DNA from: Bipolaris cookei | Lineage: Eukaryota > Ascomycota > Dothideomycetes > Pleosporales > Pleosporaceae | DNA length: 64,000 bases | Direction of reading: 5' to 3' | Assembly (NCBI GenBank): GCA_002286855.1 | Contig: NRSV01000002.1 | Span: 306,152-370,151, forward strand | Shown here: positions 12,224-23,747 of the stretch, in pieces | How the letters are laid out: each line of letters opens with the position of its first letter | Numbering within the stretch: the first letter of the stretch is position 1 | Notes under the pieces: model-generated | Told to the model about the DNA's origin: nothing | Seen by the model: only the letters and a program-made list of their open reading frames with translations | Databases searched by the model: none | Made by a program: the position numbers and the translations under genes

Positions 12224-15200
12224 TCAGACCAGACTCAACTTGACCTTCCTCTTTCCAGTGCTCTCTTCAAGTTCATCTGTAATCCTGACAGTGACCTTCT
12301 CAAACAACTCAACGCTCCTCTTGACATCGCCCTTGATCCTGATTATATAGTTTTCAGCATCGAAGTCGGCCTCTGGCTCTGGAGTTGCAAGATCCCTCAA
12401 CCGGATAAGACTCTCAATGCCAAAGCGCGGCACAAACACCACGAAGCCATTGGAAAAAATCTTCATAACGAATCCTTCCTCGTTAATGTCCTTACCCTTG
12501 AGCGCTTGGCCGACGTAATACTCGATCGAGGCTCGTCCAGCCATTTGGGCATTGCGGTGACGGACGTTGATGTTTTTGCATACGGCCTCGAGTTTGGATT
12601 TTGATTGCAGACTGGCATCTAGTTGTTCGTATTCGATTGCAGCAGCAAGCTGACGGTGCGCTTCGAGGTCAGCATAACGGCGAATAGGAGATGTAAAGTG
12701 TGTGTAAATTTCGCTGGCCAGACCATAATGCCGAAACTCTGGGTATGCTTGTGTACCTGCGCAAAAGTACTCCGCGGACATCATGCAGCGTGTAGCCATG
12801 ATTCTGACTAGAGTGTTGAAGAAGGGGTTGTTAGGATCAACACACTTGTCGAGTGAGTCGGCAAGAGCCTTGGAACTGTCCGTCTTGATTTCCATTCCCT
12901 TCTTTACCTTTAGCTGGTTGTCAAGCTCCTCAAAGTTTGTCTTAGGCGGGGCTGCGTGACGACGTAACAGAGCTGTTTGTGGGAAGGCTTCATAGTTCTT
13001 CGCGGCGACACTGGTGTTGGCGAGCAACATGAACTCTTCTACGAGTGAATTGGTATCGAGATGCTTCTTGGTCTGCACGTCCGCTGGGTCTGACGTCTCG
13101 GATTCCGTTCGGACCTTGACCTCTGGTGAGGAAAGATTTAGGGCTCCTGCATCCATTCGCTTTTGCTTTAACTTCTTGGAGAGCATGAGCAGTGTTCGCA
13201 TGCCCTTTGTCAGGTCATCGGTTTGTGATTGGTCGTCTATCCGGATCTGGGCTTGTTCGTAGCTAAAGGCCTCCCTTGAGCGGATGACGGACTTTGTGAA
13301 GTGGGAAGCAACAATATCAGCATCCTCTGTCATTTCCCAAATCACAGAGAAGGCGTATCGTTCAACATATGGCTTCAACGAGCACAGATCTGTTCCAAGA
13401 AGCATGGGAAGCATATCTATGCGCTTGTCGACTAGATACACTGTCGTTCCACGCTGACTGGCTTCTTTGTCCATTGCATTGTTTGGCTTGACAAAGTGCG
13501 AAACATCGGCGATATGAACGCCAACCTGGTAGTTACCGTTTGGCAGTTTGTGAGCGTGGAGAGCATCATCAATATCAACACAGCCGACAGGGTCGATAGA
13601 ACAGACCAAAAGATCGCGAAGATCCTTGCGCCCTCTCCAACCTGGGTCGTCCATGTTGGCAGGTACTTTCCAGTCGTGGCCTTCGGCAGGTAAACAATCT
13701 AAGACTGTCTTGGGGAATGGCTTGTATTGCACATCCCACTCGAGCAGTAAAGCCTCGGTTTCTGCGCCCTTTGATTCAAGTTCACCAAGTGATCGAACGA
13801 AGTGGCCAACCGGATACCGTGAGTCTTTTTCCCAGGAGTCGATGGTTGCTAGAACACGCTGACCAAGGAGCTCTCCAGCCTGCCGTGTTCGTATACGGAT
13901 CTTGGGTATGCGCTTGTCCATGGGGACGAGGAAGACAGTTTTTTGCTGTCTACTTGATTTTGATGAAGAGCGAACCGAGTCGCGGTCGATATGGCCCACG
14001 TATTGTCGCCAGTTACGCTTGATGATACCCACAACCCGTGCTGTCGGCTGCGGCCGTCCTTCTGCGCTCTGTCCGTGGACCCGTTTTACCTCCTCTTGTA
14101 ATGCTCGTCGCTCCCTCTCGGGAATAACGTTCTCTCCCTCTTCTGCCTCAGCGCTGTCGTTCTTGTTCACTGTCTCCTCTTCTATGATTTTTGTAGACGG
14201 TGCTTTCCATTGATCTTGAGGCAGTACTTCGACGACGACAACATCACCAGAAACCGCACGATTGCTGTTTTCGCGTCCTAGAATGAGGAGTGACTTTTCG
14301 AAGGCAGGAACATGTACAGAGCCTTCGAGGTAGTTGTATGGTGAAACATTGAAGATGCCTTGGTGTAAAGTACCGGCTTTTACGCCCGTCATCATTTTTG
14401 AGACGGAGTAGTGCTCCGAGTAGAAGACTTCTGCCTTTTTTGATCGGACTTCGCGTTGTTCTTGCGCAGCACTGATCATGTCGAGGAGCTCATCAGAGTT
14501 TTCAAGGCCGGAAACAAAGTCGGATACTAGACAGAGGTTAGTGTTGTACAGCTATGATTGCGCCGAAGACTCACATGTCAGACCAGGCACATCCTCGCTC
14601 TTGGCTTTGCGCAGATTGTCCCTGTCATCAGTAATCATGACGACGGTGGGGATGCGAGTCTGTGTCTTGCTTCGTGCTTTGACAGCGTCGGCGATGTGCT
14701 GGTTGTACCATTGCACGGCTTTGCGAACTGCCCGGTCATTGCGGTCATTGATCGTCTCGCCGGGCTCTCGGGCTACATGTGTCTCTTGTCTGAACTCGTT
14801 GAAGAAGACGTAAAAGCGCTTGCCTTCATTCTTAGTCAGAGATATCAAGCGATGGTAAAGCGGCAGCGAGCGGTTCTTAACCTCCTCAAGCACGGTTTGG
14901 AGCACAATGACATCATGGAAGGCGGTTTCGACTTCAAACAGGTCCATGCCCGTGAGGAAGGCATTTGTGTCTGGAACTAGATATTGACCATTGGGAAAAT
15001 ACTTTGAGCCTGCCGGCGTGTCGGACAGGATGAAAGGAGATACTGAAACGGGTTAGTGTGGGACTGCACGTGAAAAGGTGATGTAGTCAACAAACTCTTC
15101 TTGGAGTAGTCGGCGGGCGCAATTTCGAGACATGCTCTGCAAAGGGTGGATGAACAGGGAATGTCCTGTCGTAGATAGAGCTCTCTGACGATTTTTTGGA

Positions 15201-15297
15201 CTTTGCCGCTTTTTGTTGATCGCACGTAGACCTTGCTGGAGAGATTTGATTGGCCGTGGTCGACGGCCGTGGAGCGCTTGAGACTAAAGTACTCCAT
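12224..15297 (-). CDS. dis3: Dis3/Rrp44, catalytic exonuclease/endonuclease of the RNA exosome
   Basis: There are three exons: 15297-15096, 15042-14575 and 14526-12224. The introns are 53 nt (GTTTGT...CAG) and 48 nt (GTGAGT...TAG). The joined frame is 990 aa. Domains in order: the CR3 cysteine motif (CSSTLCRAC, near residue 50); a PIN domain (about 75-225) with acidic residues in VPDTNAF, LEEVKNR and ITDDRDN; two cold-shock-type OB folds; and the RNB 3'-5' exonuclease core with the catalytic CVDIDDALHAH near residue 540. A C-terminal S1 domain (EGFVMKIFSNGFVVFVPRFG) follows. Length matches yeast and metazoan Dis3. It degrades and processes RNA in nucleus and cytoplasm as the active subunit of the exosome. 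The start MEYFSLKRST is the first ATG after the stop-free leader that gives a normal N-terminus. A longer in-frame start at 15408 is possible. The gene is divergent from vma13. Confidence 0.95.
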
Positions 15298-15586
15298 GTG
15301 TAACTTTGTGCAGCCGGGGCGTGTGGCTGCGAGTGTGGGTGCAGTTGTGGTGGTGGGGGACGTGGGAGTGAATAGTAGTCTGCGAAAGATTGATGCCAAG
15401 ACCGGCAAGCGGTGGGCCCTTGCTCAAGCTAGCTGAGTGCACGCCAGATGACGGAGCTTGGTGGGCCCGCGTATGCGAGTTGTTAGGTGCAGAGTAGCTA
15501 CTACATCGACACAAGCTCCCCCAACCCAACCTCCAAGCTTCCACATCGCCCACCACCCCTCCCGCTGCTGCATCCGCACGCCCACC
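15298..15586. promoter_or_regulatory. divergent promoter, dis3 / vma13
   Basis: 289 bp separate the two start codons, which point away from each other, so both genes must be driven from this segment. The vma13-proximal half is pyrimidine-rich (CCACCCCTCCCGCTGC and similar), as in many fungal 5' UTRs. Confidence 0.6.
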
Positions 15587-17154
15587 ATGTCTTCGCCGGA
15601 CCCGCCCACCTACCTGACGTCGATCCAGAACAACATTCGCGCCCGCCCCATCTCGTGGGAGGGCGCCGTGCGCGCAAAGACCATCACCGACGCCGACCTC
15701 AAGAAGATCAAGTCCATCGACAAGGTCCGCAAAGAACAGCGCAAGCAGACCATCGAGGCCGATGTCGACGGCTTTGTTACCCTGCTTGTCGGCGGCAATG
15801 GCTCTCAGAGCATCTTCGAGGCAGCCGCCAAGCGCCAGGACATCATCCATTATATGCTCGTCTTGCTGGGTGATATGATTGATGGTACGCATGCTGCCCT
15901 TACGCTGCTGCCTGCAACGTGAAGCTCATGGCGACAGATATCCCCGCCTTGACATCGGCCCTGGCCCAGCATCCGGCACCCTACAAGCCATTCCTCCCGC
16001 TTCTTAAGACCTCATCCGGCAACGAGGACCCCGTGCCGCTGCTCACTTCCTCAGTCCTGTCTGGTCTGCTGTCACATGCCGTCACTCAGTCTTCCAAGGC
16101 CACTCCACAGCTTGACGAGGCCCTCGCTCAACTCTTCTCCTACCTCTCAACACTGGCGAAAGCCTCTGACGCCGGCCTGCAGGACATTGCCGTGCGCCAA
16201 TACTCCGCCGTGCTGCGCAGTAAGCGCTCTAGGCACATCTTCTGGGAGCATAGGAAAGAGACGTTGAACCCTCTATTTGACATTTTGCGTGCCGCTGCAG
16301 GATCCGCAAAGGATACGGACTCGACCCTATACAGCGCCGGTGCCAGTATCCGCAGCACAGCTGATGGCGGCATTTCGGGTGGTGTTGGCCTCCAACTGCT
16401 CTACCACGTACTCCTCGTCATCTGGCAACTCAGCTTTGAGGGTGAGCTGGTTGGAGAGGGTCTTCAAGAGTGCGCTACATCCCCGCCCCCACCATCCTCT
16501 GCACCCACTAATAGCCACAGTGAACACGACATTGTCATCCTCTACACACAGCTCCTCAAGGTCTCTCCCAAGGAGAAGACCACACGCCTGCTCCTTTCCA
16601 CACTTGTCAACCTCTTGACCACGAACCGCCAGACTCTGCTTCCTACCGCCGTCCTTGCTCGCCTACCTTCTCTCCTTACGAGCCTGAAGTCACGTCATTT
16701 GACCGACGAGGATGCCCTCGAGGACTTGCAGACTCTAAACGAGCTGCTCGACGAGTACACCAAGACTCAAACCACATTTGACGAATACGCAGCCGAGCTC
16801 CACTCCGGTCACCTTCGCTGGTCTCCACCCCATCGCAACCCTACTTTCTGGCAAGACAATGCACGTCGTATATTGGAAGAGAACAAGGGCGAACTACCCA
16901 AAAAGCTTGCTGAGATTTTGTCAAAGAGCTGGGAAAATGACAAGCAGGTATTGGCAATTGGATGCAATGATGTTGCATACTTGGTCAAGGAGGTGCCCGA
17001 GAAGCGACAGCAGCTTGAGAAGTTGGGCTTGAAGAGCAGAGTTATGGAGTTGATGCAAGAGGCGGATGAGAGCGTGCGATGGGAGAGTTTGAGAGCTGTT
17101 GGCGAGTGGCTTCGGTACAGCTTCGAGTCCAAGACGGAGTTGCCCGTCAGGTAA
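15587..17154 (+). CDS. vma13: V-type proton ATPase subunit H
   Basis: Exon 1 is 15587-15884 and exon 2 is 15938-17154, with a 53-nt intron (GTACGC...CAG). Together they encode 504 aa. The start ATG sits in CCACCATGT. The N-terminal part (SWEGAVRAKTITDADLKKIK) and the helical-repeat body match subunit H. So does the C-terminal block containing LHSGHLRWSPPHRNPTFWQD, followed by ILEENKGELPKKL and KQVLAIGCNDVAYLVKEVP. Subunit H caps the V1 sector, bridges V1 to the V0 stator and inhibits ATP hydrolysis by free V1, so it is needed for coupled proton pumping at the vacuole and Golgi. Length is close to fungal homologues. The reading frame across the intron gives DMID-DIPALTSAL. Confidence 0.95.
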
Positions 17155-17458
17155 CGGGTTTAAACCGTACCAGTGTTTGTTTCGCGAAGCAGTAAGAAGC
17201 GTGTTCAAGTGCTTACCCGTGTACATCTTTGACGTCAGACGAAATATACAATACAGTACTCTGGCTACCAGATGTTTAGGCGCTATCCATCATTGTCTCT
17301 TCCATCGTGAAGTACTACACAGTCCAGTATATTAGTACCCAGCATATCCCGTCAATATTCTTTCATGTCCTCACCCTGTATATCTCTTTTGACATCTCGT
17401 GATTATCTATCATGTCATATAACTTGGATATGAGCAAATAGTTTGTCTTTATAACATG
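17155..17458. other. vma13 3' flank
   Basis: AT-rich sequence between the vma13 stop and the transposon target site. It probably holds the vma13 3' UTR. No gene seen. Confidence 0.5.
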
Positions 17459-17460
17459 TA

Positions 17461-18523
17461 ACGTAAAGTATTACTGAGCCGGACACTTTCTTGGCATTGC
17501 GAACATCGCTTCTAAAGTAACATGCCCCAGCCACGTGAAGATGTATCAACTCAGCGAGAAGGTAGGATTACTCTTGCTATTCAGACTTATCCTACGGGCC
17601 AGTTTAAGAGCATTCGACGCGCTGCTGCTGTCTACAACGTTCCTTTTCAGCGGCTTTCTGATCGGCTGAAGAAAATCACATTTTGGCCCCAAGCATTCCT
17701 AAACCGCCACAAGCTTACTATAACTGAAGAGCAAACAATCGTACGATATACATGCTTCTTCGTACCAAGCAGAGATGTGTACGCGTTCTTTGTAGATAAC
17801 GAATGGCGGGGTAGCGTATCCCGCAGCGCAGATGCTCTGAATGACTGTAACCCACTCGCGATTGCCTGGCTGCGTAAGAGTAGGCCTTGTACGATGCTCT
17901 GTGCGTGTAACTACCTTCATTGAGCCAATTACGCCCATCTGAAAGCCAGTTTCGTCAAAGTTGTGGATATCGTCTGAATGAACCCCATACTTCTCAATTG
18001 TTTCTCGTACGAGGTTAAACCACGCGTTAATAACCTCTGGGTCTTCTTGCTGTATTCTCTAACGATTCTTTGCTCGACTAAAGGCCGTTTTAAGCTTGTC
18101 CGAACGTGATACAAACCGCTCTGCCCACCATTTGCCCACAGGCTGTCCACCTCATACACGTAGTAGTTTATCTGCCATATCTGCTACTTCGCACAGTCGG
18201 GGCGCAAATCCTCGCGATTCTAGGTCAAGAATATATCGTACGATTGTTTGCTCCTCAGTTATAGTAAGCTTGCGGCAATTTGGAGATGCTTGGGGCCGAA
18301 AGGTGATTTTGTTAAGCCGATCAGAAAGCCGTTGAAAAGGAACGTTATAAGCGGCAGCAGCGCTTCGTATAGTCTCAAATTGACCCATACGAAAGGCCTG
18401 GAAAGCAAGAGTAATTCTGCCTTCTCGCTGAGTTAAGAAATCCTTATGTTGTTGATGCATAGTGTTTCGTACGTGAAGTTCGCAATGCCAAGAAAAAGTG
18501 TCCGGCTCGGTGATGCTTTACGT
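17461..18523. mobile_element. scrambled non-autonomous pogo-type element with inverted N-terminal transposase copies
   Basis: The element has terminal inverted repeats starting ACGTAAAG and ending CTTTACGT, flanked by TA (17459-17460 and 18524-18525), the Tc1/mariner/pogo target duplication. Inside, 17522 onward on the plus strand encodes the first ~76 residues of a transposase (TLTQREGRITLA-like to EEQTIVRY). At about 17737-17746, a 10-bp palindrome ATCGTACGAT, the sequence flips. From there to 18460 the minus strand encodes about 236 residues of the same protein family, from the start codon to HISAWYEE, with frameshifts around 17940-18150. The catalytic C-terminal half is missing. The left TIR differs from the right by several C-to-T changes at CpA. 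It is related to the intact copy at 35.2-37.1 kb. Confidence 0.88.
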
Positions 18524-18525
18524 TA

Positions 18526-19049
18526 GTGTCTATGTGGATAAACTTAAATTGTCCATGGATCGAGATATTGAGATGTATAATACATGCATACGGAATGTGT
18601 AGGCAACTAGTATCGTGCATACATTTGTATGAAGGTGATTTTGTATTGAGTCTTCCCAAGTTCTCAGAATATACAGTAGTCAAACAAAACTCATCTTTAA
18701 CGAAGCTTTCCTCTTTTTTCCAGCGCTACACTTATTAGATTCCGAACTGCGCTATTATAAATAGAAGACACATCCCGTTTCTTGGAATAATAGACGGATA
18801 CACTCTCGGGCCCTGAATCTCTCTCTACCAAGAGGAGAAAGAGATGTTTGGTTATAGAATAAGTAGGCTATTGTTTAGGTGTTGTTTTTAGAAATAAATA
18901 GGTATGAGATAGAGTGTTTCTGATGAGCTTTGGGCGTTGTGAAATACTTGACATTACGTAGAGGAAATGGTTTGGTGGGGCGTGCTCCTGTGGGGCAAGC
19001 TCTTCCGCAGATGAGAACCATGATGCCGTCACTGTTAAACCAAACCTCC
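18526..19049. other. promoter region of the JmjC gene
   Basis: AT-rich interval between the transposon and the preferred JmjC start. Translation in frame with the JmjC gene is open from about 18930, so the 5' part could also be coding if an earlier ATG is used. Confidence 0.45.
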
Positions 19050-19987
19050 ATGTTTCGACTTTCTCGGCTACTGCTCTTCACGAAGCCCTTCGTGCAACCA
19101 TACTCATCCGAAACGAAGCGCTTCAGCGCAGTGGAAGTCCTGGAATATCTGGATAACACAAAGAAGCTTAGCATACCCGAATTCGACACCAATAAGCCCG
19201 CAGTCTTTAGATCCGCATTCTCCGATTTCCCAGCGGCAAAAAAATGGTTCACTTTGAGCAATGATCATCCTGGTTACCCTCAGGACCTTAATCTAGCGTA
19301 TCTAAAAAAACATGGCAATGCTATTGTGCCGCTAGAAGTAACGCGACCATCCGTCAACGATGCGCAGAACGAGACTTTCGATCGCATCGAAGCGCCTTTC
19401 TCCCTTCTTCTAGCCCACATGAGCGCGACAGAGGAGCAGGGGGTACGCCTTTACCTCGCGCAACATTCGTTAGAAGACCTTCCAGCGGAACTGAACAAAG
19501 ACTTGCCCACGCCATTGACTTTCTTAACGTGCTTGAAAGCTCGTGGCGACATCTATGCTTCGAGTGTTTGGATGGGTAGACCGCCGACTCGTACCCCGTT
19601 GCACCGGGATCCGAATCCGAATCTCTTTGTACAATTGGCGGGTAAGAAGAAAGTCAGGATGATGACCCCTGAGGTTGGGAGAGGCGTTTTTGAGAAGGTG
19701 CGGCAGCAGATACGTAGAGCTGCTGTTGATGCACATATGAGGGGTGAGGAGATGATGCAGGGGAGCGAGATGGAGGGTCTTGAGACTGCCGTTTGGGGTG
19801 AGAATGAGGACAGGGTAAAGGGATGGGAGACAACTCTCACAGCCGGCGATGCGCTATACATTCCTTTGGGTTGGTGGCATGCCGTTACAGGTGTTGGGAA
19901 GGGCGCAAATGCTTCTGTAGGTACACCAGCTTATTTTACATACCATATACTAAGTGTGAATGCTAGGTTAATTGGTGGTTCCGCTAA
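19050..19987 (+). CDS. JmjC / cupin-8 Fe(II)-2-oxoglutarate dioxygenase-like protein
   Basis: Exon 1 is 19050-19916 and exon 2 is 19967-19987, with a 50-nt intron (GTAGGT, branch-like TACTAAG, ...TAG). Together they encode 295 aa ending in SVNWWFR, a normal end for this family. The Fe(II) ligands are visible: HxD in TPLHRDPNPN (His about 185, Asp about 187) and the distal His in IPLGWWHAVTG (about 277). The start at MFRLSRLLLFTKPF gives a basic, hydrophobic N-terminus that could be a mitochondrial presequence. Earlier in-frame ATGs (18930, 19011, 19020, 19023) would lengthen it by 10-40 residues. Small JmjC proteins of this kind hydroxylate proteins or tRNA bases, and the substrate here cannot be inferred. 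The gene converges on TBCE with 57 bp between the stop codons. Confidence 0.82.
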
Positions 19988-20044
19988 ACGAAGACCGCTT
20001 TCCAGCAAACCCCAAAACCCCGAATGTTTATGCCGCAGCAGCGT

Positions 20045-21896
20045 TCAGAGGTCCTCCGACTGCACTTCGACCCTGACAGTAGCTTCCGTCCCATCAATCC
20101 ATGTCCCAATCGACCTTGTACCAGGCAAGATTTCTACTTCCCGAATCACACGTTCCATGCCCATCTCCGCCTCACTATCCTCTGAGTCCCACTCGTCCTC
20201 TACGATTTCCGTAGCCGACTTGCGTACCGACATCCAGTCACCGGTTTCCCAGATCAATCTGCATTTGATAGGCTTGATGTTGAGGTGCTTGCCTACAACA
20301 CCAAGGGTAGTGTATGCAGTACTGCCCATTGGAATCTCTGTTTCGAAAGTCGTAGACGGGGAGTTGGCGAGATAGAATTTGATGCGAAGTAGCCGGGCAG
20401 CTAGGGAGTTTGTGTTCACAGCATTTGCGGAACGCTGGATATCAGGCTCACCATACTCCTCGCACAACCACTCGTATCTCGGATGGCTTTTCAAGATTTC
20501 CTCCCGCAAGTTCTCGGATGCAAACTGAAGCTCCTTTGCTATCATAGAAAGGTAGTACGACTCTGCGTTCAGCCGCTCTTTTTCGGGGATCGGACTATGG
20601 TTCAGCGTCTTGAGCTGCCCCAGTCGCGCAAGTGTAAGCATATACCCATCATCGGCAGTCAGAGAACGGCCGTCTGGTGCCTGAAGCGATTGGTAAAGGG
20701 GGTTGTGCGAGACTCGCAGGCTCTGGAGACCAGGAAAGACGTGAACGAGTTGTTCGATGAAGCCCCATGTCGTTATTTCATTAAACGAGAGATCGACTTC
20801 TCGCACTGTTTTCGAGAACAGCGGTGCCGATGCGCCGGCGTTGGCTATCTCGGAGACTTTGTTGGATTTCAAGATCAGTCGCTGGAGGTTTGGTAGCTTT
20901 GATAGGCATTCGATGGATGAAAGGGATGTAATACGATTGTCTTCAAGTGTAAGGTCGATGATTGTTGGATTGGGCATATGTGGCGTGAGTGCTGTATAGA
21001 GGTTACTCGAGGCGGAAAACGTGGTGAGGGACGGGAAGAGATGAGTAAGTCGTGCTATGTCGGCCCAAGGAAGAAGTGTGTCTTCTAACTTCAAAGACGT
21101 TATACGTGTAAAAGCTTTCTGACACCTTTTCTGCTCCGCGTCTGTAAGATTTACATCTCGGAAACGTGTGCCGCTGTTCTCTTCTGTTAGCATTCTGCCT
21201 AAACTATGGGTGTAATGATGAAAGAAAAGGCAAAACCTACTCTACCCTCAAACTCCTCAGTTCTGGCAGTTGTTCGCATATTGCAGCAACTTCTCTCCAA
21301 TCCTCAAACAGATTCCTGCTCAAATCAAGTTCGATGGCTTTTGGACAAGTATCCTTTACATCGCTCTTCTCGCCACCTTCCATCCACTTTGTGCCCCGTG
21401 CTTCTGGACGATGCATACATAGCCCATCCAAGATGATAATCCTCAATTCCGACAGCTGAGCTAGCTGCCGTCGAATCTTGTCGAACCCGATTTCCTCTGC
21501 TGGCTTTCCATTGAAAGTTACTGGCTTCCGATCCTGTTGTTTATGCGGTGCCTGAAGATTAAACACGACTTGGACATATGGGTCCTCGGGTCCTTCTTCC
21601 CCATACTCTTTTTCTTCCTCTTCAGACGCGTACTTTGCTTTCAGCGCCTTTACAAAAGAACGCAGCGGGTCTGGTTTGCGGGCTGGTCGGATAAAGGACC
21701 CAGAGGTCGGAGAGGGATTCAAACACGTAAAGTATTGAGTGCCTTGGTGCGAGCCCGAGTGCTTCCCACGGGTAGGATCGTCCCATTCTACTCCAAGCCA
21801 TGTACCGGTGGTTCCCTTTACAGGGCCGTGATAACGAACCGTACAAAGGTGGGAATCATACGAAAGGCGTTTACCAAGATAGATATCTGTTGTCAT
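20045..21896 (-). CDS. TBCE: tubulin-specific chaperone E (CAP-Gly, LRR, ubiquitin-like)
   Basis: Exon 1 is 21896-21241 and exon 2 is 21194-20045, with a 46-nt intron (GTAGGT...CAG). Together they encode 601 aa. A CAP-Gly domain occupies the N-terminus (GTTGTWLGVEWDDPTRGKHS, then GTQYFTC). A leucine-rich-repeat array follows (AIELDLSRN, LTLEDNRITSL, LILKSNKVSEI, EVDLSFNEITTW, LRVSHNPLY). The C-terminus is ubiquitin-like (VVGKHLNIKPIKCRLIWE to GTEATVRVEVQSEDL). This is the full TBCE (yeast Pac2) architecture. TBCE binds alpha-tubulin in the tubulin folding and heterodimer assembly pathway. An in-frame ATG at 21926 would add ten residues, but MTTDIYLGKRLSYD is the more family-like start. The acceptor/donor pair is the only one in the region that keeps the LRR frame. 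Confidence 0.92.
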
Positions 21897-22321
21897 TGCT
21901 GACCCTGATGTCGACCAATGAAGCAACGTTAAGAGTGTACTGTAATTTCGAGAATGTTTACGTGGTCCTTCTTTTTATGTTGTGCCAGCAAACTTTCCAG
22001 TTTGATCGAGTGTTTTTCGAAGATCTCGAATTTTTTGTCTCGGAATCAATGCAGACAGATCATTGTAGGCATCAAATTTGGGTGTTGCATGATGAAGGTA
22101 TAAGGCAACTATGCACGTGATGTGGCAGGTGGAGCCTCGCTAGCGCAGTACCTGATCGCCGCCTCGAGAAGTCCTGACATGCGCATAGTACATACACGAC
22201 CGACGCGTCTAACTGCACAACCCTCTGCACTCATCAAACACAAGTTGCGTAAGAGTATAGTATCTAAATCCCCTCGTAGCTCTTCGGATTGACCAAAAAA
22301 CCTCTCTGAGAGCGATCAAAT
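21897..22321. promoter_or_regulatory. divergent promoter, TBCE / SF3A2
   Basis: Two start codons face away from each other across 425 bp. No specific factor site is claimed. Confidence 0.5.
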
Positions 22322-23078
22322 ATGGATTACCAGGTATGCTCACACGTCACGAAAAGTTGAAAGCAGTTGCTAACTCCCACAGAATCGCGCAGGTTCCAAG
22401 TTTGGCGGAGGAGGTGTCGCCTCACAGTCTGCGACGAACGCCGATCGAAGAGAACGTCTCCGCAAGCTTGCACTCGAGACGATTGACCTCGACAAGGACC
22501 CGTACTTTTTCAAAAACCACGTCGGTAGCTTCGAGTGCCGTCTCTGCTTGACAGTCCATCAGAACGATGGCTCATATCTCGCACATACGCAAGGAAGGAA
22601 GCATCAAACAAACCTGGCGCGCCGTGCCGCAAAGGAGCAAAGAGAAGGGAAAAGGGACGATGTCGGTCAGCAAGGACTGCTTGCTGGAGTGGTGCCCAAG
22701 AAGAACGTCATCAAGATTGGGCGGCCTGGATACCGCATCACAAAAGTACGCGATCCCAACACGCGCCAGAATGGTCTGCTATTCCAGTTCCAATTTCCGG
22801 ATCTCACCCCTGGCGTAACCCCCAAGGTCCGTATCATGAGCGCATACGAGCAGAGGGTTGAAGAGCCCGACCCAAACTACCAGTACCTCATTGTTGCCGG
22901 AGAGCCTTATGAGACTGTTGCGGTCAAGTTGCAGTCCCGCGATATCGACAGGAGAGAAGGCAAGTTCTGGTTCTGGTATGACGAAGACGCCAAGGAATTT
23001 TGGTGCCAGGTCCTGTTCAAGACTGAGCGCGACGAACGCTTCAGTGCAGTTCCTGGTCTTGCACCCGGCCGCAAGTAA
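22322..23078 (+). CDS. SF3A2: splicing factor 3a subunit 2 (Prp11/SF3A66)
   Basis: Exon 1 is only MDYQ (22322-22333). After a 49-nt intron (GTATGC, branch TGCTAAC, ...CAG), exon 2 is 22383-23078. The protein is 235 aa. It begins MDYQNRAGSKFGGGGVASQS, the signature SF3A2 N-terminus. It carries a matrin-type C2H2 zinc finger (Cys56, Cys59, His72, His78 in FECRLCLTVH...AHTQGRKHQ). The conserved body follows, with IGRPGYRITKVRDP and LIVAGEPYETVAVKLQSR, and it ends FSAVPGLAPGRK. The proline-rich tail of animal SF3A2 is absent, as usual in fungi. It is part of the SF3a complex of U2 snRNP, needed for prespliceosome assembly at the branch site. Confidence 0.95.
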
Positions 23079-23747
23079 ACCAACCCAATGGCGAGTTTTT
23101 TGCTTTGAAACTTAGGTTTGACGGCTTTTCCTGCAAGACACGATTCATAATTTGAGGCAGGCATGCGGGCTCTAGCCTGATCATACGATACCAGCAGTTG
23201 GAGAATTTTCGAATTGATGGCGTTACAATGGCGTTATTAACAACAAAGACCGAATTTGATGGAACCAAGTTGGTGTATGTAAACCCTTGGTTGCAAGATA
23301 ATGAATACAAATCTGACATAAAGAGGCCATTGGCAGAATCTTCCCAAATCTTAAAGTCGAAACTATTGAATACCAAGAGTGAATTCAACAATTGTCATAG
23401 TACCATCAGCATCAAACACTTTCCAACTGCTGACGTTGTATATACAGTCACGTGACAACATGTATTTGCTCAAGGTAAATACTGACGCGTCGTAGACATA
23501 TTTCTGCAGTCTCGGCCTCTACATACCTTCCAGGCCTCATCTAAATATGCTTGCTTAGTATTGTGTTGTTCAGCTGATCGCCTGCATTCGCGTGCCTTCC
23601 CTAAACAACATCGGTATCGATAGTCTGCAGCACCTGCCGCAGCATCCTCTCACCGTCTTTCCTCGCTTCTAGCCTCAACCTTTTCACAATTCTACCTTTC
23701 AGTCAATATCTCAGCATCGACCTGCCTCATGATCTAATGATGTAATC
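23079..23747. other. intergenic
   Basis: 3' flank of SF3A2. From about 23640 the plus strand is pyrimidine-rich and then A/C-rich up to an ATG at 23748, which resembles a fungal 5' UTR. Confidence 0.4.

Noticed and set aside
15284..15892. 202-residue minus-strand ORF across the vma13 start
   Set aside because: Antisense shadow of vma13 exon 1 and the divergent promoter.
20045..20375. C-terminal extension of the JmjC ORF beyond 19916
   Set aside because: Reading through the intron leaves the family. The 50-nt intron gives the expected SVNWWFR ending, and the extension is antisense to TBCE.
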